From contig SSBO01000009.1 in the NCBI GenBank assembly GCA_005281725.1, positions 6,014,303 to 6,078,302 of the forward strand: 64,000 nucleotides of DNA, given 5' to 3'. Shown piece by piece: positions 1 through 10,708 of this stretch; the stretch's first letter is position 1, and each line of letters opens with the position of its first letter. The DNA is from Wuchereria bancrofti. Taxonomy: Eukaryota; Nematoda; Chromadorea; Rhabditida; Onchocercidae. The position numbers and the translations under genes are program-made. The notes beneath the pieces are model-generated. The model made no database searches. It was given only the letters and a program-made list of their open reading frames with translations, and was not told the DNA's origin.

Positions 1-548
1 TGGGTTATTTGTTAGGAGAGGAGGGCTGGGGAGTGAGAGGGGTTATGTTGGGTCATGGATATGCTTGCAGAGCATGGGGGAGATGTTTTTTGTTGGGAGA
101 TAGAGTCCCTTTGAAAATGAATTACGTTTGAGATGCACACTGGTCCAGTCCCTCTGTTTCATCTTATACTTCATATTTGTTTATTGAACTGACTTGTTTT
201 GAAAGCTGATGCGTAATTGCATAAGTTTTCGATCGTTGTCATGAGATAACGTTATCCTTTTCTTTGTCTTTAGATGTAGGAAGAGTGATTGCTTAAATGA
301 CTATCGTTGATTGAGCTGAAGAGAATCATCATGATGACTTCCATTTATAGGAAGAAAAAAATAAAAGTACAACAGTATATGTAATGCTCAGATAATTGAA
401 AATACAGATTTTTTCTCATCCTCAGATAATTGAAAATACAGATTTATTTGTGCACTGCGCCACTTACTTATTTCTTTAAAAAAATCTGATGCATTACAGT
501 GGAACATTTCAGGACTTGCATTTAACTTGTGGACTTCATCAGCAGAAA
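1..548. other. Upstream region of eEF1G
   Basis: No coding exon is supported here. The first 55 bases are unusually G-rich for this AT-rich window and fit a G-quadruplex pattern on the + strand (four G runs at 23-25, 28-31, 39-42 and 50-52). Bases 387-445 hold a short direct duplication. The rest is AT-rich sequence that probably includes the promoter and 5' leader of eEF1G, but no promoter element can be named with confidence. Confidence 0.5.
387..445. repeat. 25-bp direct repeat, two copies
   Basis: The same 25 bases occur at 387-411 and 421-445, a period of 34. The pair lies about 100 bases before the eEF1G start codon, in the leader or promoter. It reads as a small local duplication; no function can be assigned. 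Confidence 0.85.
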
Positions 549-3422
549 ATGTCTTGTGTAAGTTCAGTATTATCAAGCATATTTATACTCTTAAAGTTGA
601 AATACTAAAACATTAATAGTAAAGGTGTATGAGGGTTAACACTGCTTTTTTCAGAAAGTTTATGGGTCTCCAAAAAGTTTTCGAATGCAGAAGATTCTGA
701 TTGCCGCCAAAATTGGGAATAGGGATGTCACTGTATTGGATCAAAAGCCTCCATACAATAAATTTCCTCTTGGATTAGTTAGTATATCGATGTGTTTCTT
801 GAATATGGCCATGTCTCACTGTTGAGCAAAAATATTGCATGTCTCTTACCGTTTTTAAACCTTCGTGATGAGGATGATGATATTTTGCTCAATTTATTTT
901 CTCGCTTAATTTTGTTTTTATGAGGTAATCAAATTTTTTTAGACTCCAGCAATGGAAGACAACAGCATCACATTATTTGGTGCAGACGCAATTATGCTTC
1001 ATTTGGCAGGCGAAACAATGAAAGGAGCAAATGTTAGGCTAAAATATAATTTTTATTTTCCATTTTTGGACTTATTTTCATTTTCAGTGTTAGTGCTTGT
1101 CATTCCTGTTTTTTACGTCTTAATATTTCTGTTTATTGCATTAGTAGGTGATGTAATCCTAATTTTTGTTGTTTACAGTGCTCGGAAATGTTGCAGTGGA
1201 TGCAGTGGTCTGAGGGACAGCTAATACCAAGTGTTTTAGGTTATGTATTACCGAGTGTTTCAGCTGCTCATATTGACAGTGAGGTATGTATCACTAACAC
1301 TTTTATTTTAACGTGTAGTTGATTGAGTAAAAAATATAGTACGGATGAACTCATCTGTTCTGTGATTCCCTGTCAACCAATAAGGTAAAATAAAGTTCCT
1401 TGTCAGTAGGAGATCAGTGCAGTGGCATAAATTGGTTTTAATATTTCAAGATATAATGGTACTTAGTATGGTCCAGATCTTTAGCTTTTTGTTACAGGCT
1501 AATAAATTCCAGGAATATTGAAAGGTTGTTTATTGTAACATCTCTCAACTAACAGTTTGATAGCAATAAGTTTATAGAACATTTAATTTGAAATTGTTCT
1601 TGTTTGTGATTCATGTCTTTTATTAATTTTTCCAGATCTTGGAAGCAGCAAAGATAGAATTGCTTACGCAGCTCAAGTGTTTGGATAGGTTGCTTTTAAC
1701 AAAAACTTTCCTGGTCGATGAAAGAATGTCTCTTGCTGATATTTCTGTAGCAATGGATTTACTTCCTGCTTATCAGGTAATCTTATTTGTTTGTGACTTA
1801 AAGTAAAAGTCAGTTACTGGATGTTTCTCCTTACTTTTCAGTATGTCTTGGACGAAGCGGTACGTACGTCATTAGTTAATGTCAGCCGTTGGTTCAGAAC
1901 CATAATTAATCAAAAATCTGTTAAAGATATCCTTGGTGAAGTGCAGTTTGCCGTAAAAGCGTCCAAATTTGATAGTAAGTATAAAGTATTATGTCACCAG
2001 AGCTGTTCCAATGCTGTCATGAATCTGTTTATTGCAAATTGCTGATGGACTGCCCTTTGTTTTTTAATCAGAGAAATCAAACATGATTTATGTTGGTTGC
2101 TTCTAGCAATCCAAATTTTTTGCACAGTGAAGAGTTTCCGAAAAAAACAATTTTCTAGACTTTTCTAATTATTTTGCAGGTACGAAATTCAAAGAATTAT
2201 CTGCAAAACTATCCAAAGAACGTACTGCTTATAAAGGTTCAGAGTTCCACAATAAACTCGACTTTCTCCTGAAACTTTTCTACGATTTTAATACTTGAAT
2301 TTTTGAATGTACTATAGTTTTATTAGGTAACATGTTGTAATGAGATGTTTTTTCAGATGAAAAAAACAAGGAATTGCGTGGAAAACAAAACAGAGGACAG
2401 CAGGAGGAAGGTAAATTCACTTCTACATGATGATTGCATTTTCAAGTGCGTTTTTATTAGCTCTATATTTAGATTTATGTTGAAATTCAGATAAGAACAA
2501 ACGAGCAAAAAATGAGGACGATGAACCAGACGCTGCTGATGAAGTTTTAGCTCAAGAGCCAAAATCAGTTGATCCTTTCTCTGTTATGCCTAAAGGGTAT
2601 GAATTGTCGTAGAATATTGATCAGTCTTCTAATGTTCAGCTGGTTTTATTTTCACTCCAACTTTTTATGTAGCATAAAGGACTACGTTTTGCAGAACTTT
2701 TGTGATGGATTCCTTCAAGAGAGTTTATTCGAATGAAGATACAGCAACGAAAGCACTGCCTTACTTCTGGGAGAACTTTGATTCGGAGAATTATTCTATT
2801 TGGTTCGCTGAGTATAAATACCCCGAAGATTTGACTCTTACGTTTATGAGTTGTAATCTCATAAGTGGTAAGCAGTTATTATACGATCAATTGAATAAGT
2901 TCTACTTAAAATCAGATTTTCACCCATGATATTAGCTTTGAATTTCACAGTCTTCTATTTTTATTATAGAAAATCAGGATTTATAAGTTTTGAAGTTCCA
3001 GGGATGTTTCAAAGATTAGAAAAACTGAAGAAAAATGCTTTCGCATCAGTTTGTTTGTTTGGCACGGATAACAACTCAACAATATCAGGGATTTGGATTT
3101 GGAGAGGACATGAATTGGCTTTTAAGCTCTCACCAGATTGGCAGGTCTGTTGAATGAATTTCTCAGAATGAGGCGGAATTTTAATAGGCTGCAATTAACT
3201 CGTAGTAAAACAGAAAGAAAGTTTTAAATGTCGCATCAATCGGAAATTTTACCTTTATTGTTAATAATGTCATATTGTCGTTTTAAGATTGATTATGAAA
3301 GTTACGATTGGAAGAAGTTAGATCCAGCTAATGAAAAAACGAGAAAGGTTGTTAATGAATACTTGATGTGGGAAGGTGATTTCGATGGAAAGATATTTAA
3401 TCAGGGGAAAATATTCAAATGA
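549..3422 (+). CDS. eef-1G: Elongation factor 1-gamma (eEF1B gamma subunit)
   Basis: Structural subunit of the eEF1B exchange complex, which reloads eEF1A with GTP during cytosolic translation. Exons: 549-557, 655-777, 943-1032, 1179-1283, 1636-1776, 1842-1974, 2180-2236, 2357-2410, 2491-2596, 2695-2867, 3002-3144, 3288-3422; all phases agree, giving 422 residues, normal for the family. The order is a glutathione-transferase-like fold (about 1-215, with [10 protein letters not shown] and [12 protein letters not shown]), a short charged Lys/Glu linker, then the conserved C-terminal domain from [12 protein letters not shown], with [30 protein letters not shown] and LSPDWQ, ending NQGKIFK. Exon 1 codes only Met-Ser-Cys before a strong GTAAGT donor; it was chosen because it restores the short nematode-type start before KVYGSPKSF. 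The 2236 donor (GTTCAG) is weak. The linker is short. Confidence 0.95.
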
Positions 3423-3521
3423 CTTTTTAATTTTATGTGATCTATTACACTGTTGTTTGCATTGTTAAAGGTGGATCCACGCCATGTCTTTTTCTATATT
3501 TCCCTGAAACTGAACTGGAAA

Positions 3522-3527
3522 ATTAAA
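3522..3527 (+). terminator. Possible poly(A) signal (ATTAAA) of eEF1G
   Basis: ATTAAA lies 100 bases after the eEF1G stop codon and is the first common variant of the polyadenylation hexamer there. Such hexamers are frequent by chance in AT-rich DNA. Confidence 0.35.
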
Positions 3528-6227
3528 CTTTTTATGACCCTACACAAGCTGCTTTCATCTCAACAATCTTAAGTAGAATATGTTAATACCATCCAACGAA
3601 TTATAATAACCTGATAGCACAGAATGTTATTGAAATATTGATGCTGAATATCTGGAGTCTCGTGCCGAAGTAATTTTTTGCTTAAAAATTTGCATGTACC
3701 TGGCAGCTGATTGAATTTGTACACTAGAGTGGTTTTTTGAATTTATTCTGGTAATGAAAAAACGATTTGCCTGGGATATAGGAAGAAAAGAGTTTTTTAA
3801 TGCTTAGACATCATTTAAACAATTTGCTAATTAAAAATTGATCATTAGGGCGAAGTTGACTTAGTAAGTTTATAAAGGTAAGCATTTTTATAAAGAACCA
3901 CATGGTAGAAGTCGCAAATTTAACTGCGTAAACGCAGAAAAGATTGTTTTTTCGAGTAGATTTGAATTGGCGGAGTAAACCTGTATATATTCCGGAAGCC
4001 GTTGATTACGAGTCGCATTTTTCAAAGGATTGGGAATAAGACTACCGCTGTTTGCCGTAGAAGTTCTTTCCGGAAAGTTTTGTCCAGATTTTTGAATAGT
4101 GGCATGAAACAGTACAATGATAACAGGAAGAAGTGTAGTTGCTCCTAGTGCGCTCATGAATAAGCTGCTTTCCGTTAAGCCTTCGACTCCAATAATTTTC
4201 GGAGAAATTTCTAGTTTAACGGCGTAGGAGCAGCTTTTATGTAAAACGTGGTACGCGGAAATGTAGGAGGCAAATTGTGGTTATTAATATGCATACTATA
4301 GATTTCTGTAGTCTATCAAATCTGGAACATTTGCAAAAACCATTTCAAGGCTCAAGTAATGCTGACATCATGAAGTGGTCGCAACAGAAATGCTATGAAC
4401 TGAAAATAGGCAAAGTCAAGCGGAATAAATATTAAAGTTTCTAGTCTAGCAGCAAGTAAATTAGAACTAGGAATCTTGAGCAATTTTGTTGCCACGTATA
4501 TATTACAGACTAAAATTTCTAGGTGGGGTCAAATTCATACAATCAGAGGCTTGAAATTTGACCAGCGAAAAACTAACGAGTTGGAGACACACAAATTGTT
4601 GCCCTTCTAATTTAGGGTAAAAAATGTTAAGTCTCATTATTTTTACTGTTAAACGAATTTTTTTTTTGCCTCATCCTGCTATTTTAATTGGAAGATCGGT
4701 GATTCGTCGACCACAGTTCATCAGTGATCCATTTTCTGACAAACGGATAAAACGAAAAGTAGAGGAGATAGTCGGATTTCCTTCCATTGTATGAGATTTT
4801 TGAAGTCTTACCTCAAATCGAATCTACGGTTTTCTGTTCTTCACAGCTCTAATATCAGCTGTTTATCCACTAGTCATCAAGAGATTCTCTCACAAGTGAC
4901 ACTTGGTGCGTGAATTTCTGATAAACTGGTTCATAGTTTGAAGTTATGTGGTGTGGATAACGACTGAATCCAATCATTATTTTGCTTACAAAGATACGGT
5001 TTGATTCATTTAGAATAGAAGTGACTGAATTTTCGAATGATGTTTGAATTTTTGCATAATGGATGTGAAAGTATCGTTGAATACAAGTTAAGTGTTACAG
5101 CACTTGTCGGGAATTACACATATATAGAGAGAGATAGGGATGGCTTTGCTTCATGAACGAGGATTTGTGGAGGTTGGTGGTTGAAAAGATCAGTGCAGGG
5201 TAGTCAGAAGACAGCAGAAGGTTACATTGGGTGGACTGGCGGGATGTAGTTGGGAGATGTGGCACGGTCGAGTTTTGGTAGGTGTCAGTGGTTTTCTTTC
5301 GAAGAGATTTCCAGATTTCGAGAAGATTCGCTAGATGTAGATGTTAATAGTGTGGGTTAACACAGGAACATAATTTCTTTATTAACAGAAACAACAGTAT
5401 AACAAATTTTACAAAAAATTGAAATAATTTTGGAAACAAAGAGTTTAAAGTATAAACATTAGACTGAAACAGTGTATAAAGTTCATTATCTCGCGAAGAT
5501 CATAGGACATGTTTCCTTTTTTATATAATATGTAATAATTTAGGGTTTCACGATATTAGAAAATCGCGACACAGACCCTAATATATTGTGTTTTCTTCAT
5601 GATACAGGTCTTATGGAGTTCTCAAAGGTAGTAGTAGCCTTATGGATGGCATATCTCCATACCTGTCCATTTGAATCCAGAGTAACCGAATGATGTGTCC
5701 AAGACTGAGATTATATCTAGAGTTCTTGTACCTCTTCTTTGGGACATTTTTGTTGCTGTAGCCCATGGCGAGTTCATTGCAGAGCAAAGCGATAGTCTTC
5801 CATCTCAGCTTAATTTAAGTAGCATAGTTTCCGTAGTGCTGATCTCTACTTATTCGAGGACGGTAATATTGAGCAATGTAGGATAGTGCGGAGGCAACAT
5901 TGATGGAACTATTTAAGGATTCCATACTTTTTTTATTTATGGAGTTTCCCGAATGCTTTGTGCGTTCTTGCTAGTCATGTTAATCTTTTTATCAACCTTG
6001 GCACTCGAGGAAATGATACTTCCTAAATAGGTAAACTACTGGACTGATGTAAGCTTGGATGAAGTTGTGGTAATATTAGGAAGTGCTAATCTGTCTTGGT
6101 CGTACATCATTCGTTAATGTTCGATATATTGCAAGATAAGAGAGTTATTTAAGAATAAACAACTGATTCAGCACAAAATAAGAACGTTAATTTAAGAGAA
6201 ATAACAAAAGGAAGGAGTGGGTATCGG

Positions 6228-7213
6228 AAAAACCGAAGCGATTTCATAATATGTCGAAGCAGTTTGTTCAAATTTTTTGTAAATCTGTAGGCTAAAGACT
6301 GTTTATGTGAATGTTCCTAAAATCAACGAGTGTTTCACTTTAAACTTGTGTTATGAATAATCATCAAACATTTACTTTCCAAACTGTAGTTAATCTTACG
6401 TGCATTGACGAAATGCTATAAAATGTCATTATGTGTGATCATCTATCCACTTATCTAAAGGTCTTCTGTTGGAAGCTAGTACTCACTCTGTAAGAAGTAA
6501 AACCATTGTTTACAGTTAGTCTTGGGCGATAGCAAGTTCGATTGGATTCATCTCAGTATTTCCGCTACACCTAAGTAATCCTATGACCACTCCCAACCAA
6601 ATTTCCCTACTATAAACTTTCTGTGATATAATTTTATACTGTTTAATAATCTTTATAACGTCGAGCAATAAATTTTTTCTCAATATTTTTTTATACTAAT
6701 GCATTTATCTCTTTCTTCTGGTGTCGAGAAATTTTGTAAAAGCTGTTCTTTATGGAAGACCAAAATGTGAGCTTTCTAATCAAATGTCATATGCGAACGA
6801 AATCGAAAAAGAAGGAAATGATTAGGATTTGTAAGAATGAAAGAAGTAAAGAATTTGAAAGAAATTTTGAAAAAATTTGAAAGAAGTAAAATTAACCAAA
6901 AAACAAGCAATAAAGTTCTTCTTATTCGACTATTTATTTGTATCACCCAACCAACTAAAAAACTTCAACATTAATCAAACAAAATCACCACTGTTTATTT
7001 TCACCCAGCATGAAGCATGCTGTACTACCGGCATATATGTCTTCACATCCACTCCTATGTAGTTACTTTAATTATCTTTGTAATTAAAGTTTAAATGAAA
7101 CAACCGTCGATTTTAGGGACATTCAAATAAGAATCTTTAGCCTGTAGATAGATTCCTGTCTTATAGATTTAAACAGATTGTTTCGACATATTATGAAATC
7201 GCTTCGATTTCCC
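6228..7213. mobile_element. Long-terminal-inverted-repeat element, about 1 kb
   Basis: The stretch 6228-6345 matches the reverse complement of 7088-7213 over about 120 bases with scattered differences and small gaps. Conserved blocks include CGAAGCGATTTCATAATATG at the outer end, AGGCTAAAGA in the middle and TTTAAACT at the inner end. The interior is AT-rich and codes for no transposase I can recognise, so this is probably a non-autonomous DNA element (MITE or foldback type). The outer borders are approximate and I could not define a target-site duplication. Confidence 0.7.
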
Positions 7214-8199
7214 GACAAGTACTTTTGCTTCCTCAAACGGACGGCTTTGCAAGGCTAACGAGCTCCATCAGCCCGACTTTGAAGTCAGAGTTTTAATGGT
7301 TGTCTGAAAGAAAACTAATGAGCCCATTCTGCCGATAGGCACGATTTGTCTGACCCGTCAGTTGAGACCTGTCTGATTCGAAGGCAGTATTGGATGCGTA
7401 TACCATTCCGTGAACATAGCTGCAGCTTTGCAAAGGCATGCAAACTTCTCAGCAACGAGAGTCTTCACGACGATATTGCTGGGGAGAAAAAGCGTTTAAT
7501 GTAGCAAGAATTTCCCTCGTAGAAGATTAAAGGAAATTTTGGCACGCAGATATCAACACGGAAGCATCTTTTCCGATCGTTGAGGAGTGAAAGTACTACG
7601 AATTTGGAAAGTGATTATTGTTTGTATTGGAGAGCAGATACAGTAATTTCTTTTGCAAAAAAGAATGAAACAAGCAGAACCATACTTGATTAAATAAACC
7701 GTCTACCGTTAATGAGACATTCAAACAAAAAAGATGCCTGGTGAACAAAGGATTGATGAGTGTAACTAGCAATATAAAATTAACAGTGGTGGGAAAGACG
7801 TTTAGATAAATATTAGTGTGAAAACGTTGTGAACCTTCATTTACATTTTTTATAAGTGACTATTCTGGTGAAGCATGGATGGATAGCACTACGCCGAGGT
7901 ATCACTTTGTTAAATCAGTTCGATCAGTTGTGAAGCTAACATAAGCTTCTGATACAAATGATCGAGTACGAATGTAAATTGAAAAGTTGCAGTTGTTACT
8001 AGTTTTTCTCTCATTTAATTAATTGTTTAATTGAAGGGATTTTACAGATTTTCTTGATAAAGTTATTACTTGCTGGCAGGAATAGTGAAATGATTTGGCT
8101 AAAATAAATTAATGACCAGTTCTGATTTGACAGTTTTCGCAGATTACGCATATCACTCTTTTTTCCACTTTTTATTAATTTTCATTTCTGTTCATTTTT

Positions 8200-8244
8200 A
8201 ATTTTGTCACTTCCCTTCTTATGAAGAAGGGAAGTGACAAAATT
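8200..8244. repeat. Perfect 21-bp inverted repeat with 3-nt spacer
   Basis: Bases 8200-8220 and 8224-8244 are exact reverse complements separated by ATG. The arm core is GTCACTTCCCTTCTT. It could form a hairpin in DNA or RNA. The 3-nt loop is short for a microRNA precursor, and no gene lies close by. Confidence 0.9.
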
Positions 8245-9640
8245 CATAAAGATAATTGTGCTTCTTAATGAAGACGTTTGAAGTCATTATGCATTCATTG
8301 ATGCATTGACTGCTGGGCTCAAATATTATATGAACATTAGGAATTTGTCAGAAAAAAAAACTGGTCGGAGAAACAAATTACCCATCGTTGATGCATCTTT
8401 ATCAAACTTCTCAATCATTTATGAGATGACAGCTTTTGAAACTTTCTGCACTTCCTTACTTTGCTAAATGTTGTTTCACCTTCGTATTTTTATGTTCCAG
8501 TCATTAAAAAACAATTTTACACTTGCAATTTTTTGTGATGTGCACAAAGTGAATTTGTATTTTACTAAATTTGTTTTTGTAGTTTAGCCCCTAATACTTT
8601 CCTGTTATGCACTTTTTATTTCACTAGATTTATTTTTTTGTTGCTTGCCGGAGCATTGGTTTCCGAATTGCGCTAAATTTATTTACGAAAGCCTTTTTTG
8701 GAATGTCACTGCATACTTCAATTTGTAAAGAGGTTGATTGAGATGGGAGATGTTGAATTAAGGAAATTCTTGTTCTAAATTTTCACATAAGAAATGCATT
8801 AGGCAGAGATAGTTAATTGTATCGAACAATAATTAAGGACCACCGAGTGACTGGCTACGTTTGCCCCGATCGGCCCAGGTGACTTAATTAATATTGACGA
8901 AAAATGTATTGCGTACTTCAGATGATTCTCCATTTGTTCATCAAATTTTTTACGAACACCAGTTTAAAATGGAATTACATAGCACTCGCGAAACAAACGA
9001 AAGCACCTAATAGCTATTCCCGTATTCCCATAGCTTCTAGAATTTTTCAATAACGAGTGAGGCTTTTTCTTACACCGTAACACTTTCAAAAAGAGAAAGC
9101 TTGTCAAAAGCCTGTGATTGATTGTAGCTGATCGGATGTCAGAATTTTTAGTTTAATTCTAATTCCTTTTTTGGTCAATTCTTTTCAATCATTTCGAAAT
9201 AGTTAGGACTTCATCTCCATTTTAACAATAAAATTTGAAGAGAATTTTTACGACAAAGACGATTTGAATGAATCTCAAAAATATCAGGATAGAAGTGAAA
9301 AAATATAGATTGAGTACCTGAAATTAGATATATACCTGACTACTAACGATATCTCTTAACAACATCCTAAAAAAGCTGAACATGCTGAAGCAATAACAAA
9401 AACAGGAAGGAAAAGAATTTTTTTAAGATGTATTTTTAAAGAAAATTTTTTTAAAAGATTGTTCTAAAACGTACTATAATATTAGACTAAACTACTTCAC
9501 TGTTCCTTACTGATTCCCACAATCTTCCACTCCTGGAATCTAAAACAAGAGATGAAGAATTAAACGAATGATGGAATCATAGAGAATGGATAATTGAAAT
9601 GAATACTGAACTACAAAATACAAAATTGATAAATCTTATT

Positions 9641-10708
9641 TTAAACTCGGCTAACTCGTGCTGGACGAATATATATTGATGGAATATCACTGTTACCAGA
9701 TGACGGAGTCCTGGGAGAGGAGTAAGGACTTGATGATGACGATGCAGGAGAACGGTTTGATGGTTCAGATGCTCGCTGCTTTGATCGATTTAGCTGTGAT
9801 TTCTTGGAATGTGGTTTTTTCGGCACCTCTAAAATTTACAGGTTTTATTGGCACCTCCCTACGAATGAGCAAAAAATGTAACCGATCAAAGAAGTATTTC
9901 GAGAGAGTAACTCACCGTAACAGCCATTCGATATGAAAATGCTATCGTCATATTCTTCGTCGCAATCTTAAAATAAAATTTCAGTTAGCCTATAAGCGAT
10001 AATCAACCATTCAATAAAAACAATAATAAATAATATAAGGAGGTGAAAAACGACTTGACCCCGTGTAGATGAATCCATATCATTCGTAACACTATTCATT
10101 GACCTCGACCTTCGATTACCAGCTTCCAAGTCAGCTAGGTTGGACTGCAGAATGACAAGCTTATAATATAGAACGGTTCATTTAATGCTATTTAGTTCCA
10201 GTCAGTCTCAATACTTTTGGGAAACTTCTAACTCAATGCTAATAAAATTCGAGAAATGGAAATTTCTATCCCAGAAATACAAATCTTTCAGTGGTGAATT
10301 TGCTTGCTGTAGAAATCGGTATAAAGTTATAAATAGGAATGAAGCATACAGGCGGTCTTGAACGTTCTCTACGAAGCGAACGTAAAATAGATGGACGGCC
10401 TTGTTTCTTCGCTGAAGGATTGTCTGAAAAAAAGTAAAATGATTGCTTACAGGAAAAATACAAAATAAAAGACTAAATTGAAAAGCAAATTAATTACAAG
10501 AAAAAAAAATTATTTCCATTAATTTGTGAGAAAAAGTTTCATCCTGCGCAGAAAAAAAGTTTCAAATTATTAAAAACTGACCGCTTTTATCGAATCTAAC
10601 ACTTCCACTGTGTCCACTTTCTCCACGACTTATGTTAGAATTGAATGAAAGCTCGAAATTTGAATCAGTTCTCAGAGAAGAACAGTTCGGTGGATATGGA
10701 GTATCTTC
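9641..10708 (-). other. rol-3: ROL-3 cytoplasmic tail
   Basis: Exons 10582-10708, 10350-10423, 10060-10144, 9916-9966 and 9641-9828, about 175 residues. The sequence is low-complexity, rich in Ser, Arg and Lys, with an acidic patch CDEEYDDS followed by NGCYEVPKK. A tyrosine followed by E-V-P resembles an SH2-docking site; that is an inference. The end is a Ser-rich run and IRPARVSRV. The donor at 10349 (GTATGC) was chosen to keep phase. Confidence 0.75.

Larger units (their letters stand above)
3528..9640. other. Intergenic region between eEF1G and the ROS1-type kinase
   Basis: About 6.1 kb with no supported gene; open frames are below 95 codons and show no recognised domain. It holds the long-inverted-repeat element (6228-7213) and a perfect palindrome (8200-8244). 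Two stretches, about 5580-5900 and 7215-7500, are less AT-rich than the surroundings and may be decayed mobile-element coding sequence, but neither has an intact frame. A function for the rest is not visible. Confidence 0.6.

Noticed and set aside
5695..5886. Open frame with PLLWDIF considered as a reverse transcriptase fragment.
   Set aside because: The match is only a few residues, with no YxDD motif or other conserved block; kept only as a low-interest note.
7088..8244. The inverted-repeat element extended to include the 8200-8244 palindrome.
   Set aside because: The palindrome arms do not resemble the element arms and lie about 1 kb outside its border.
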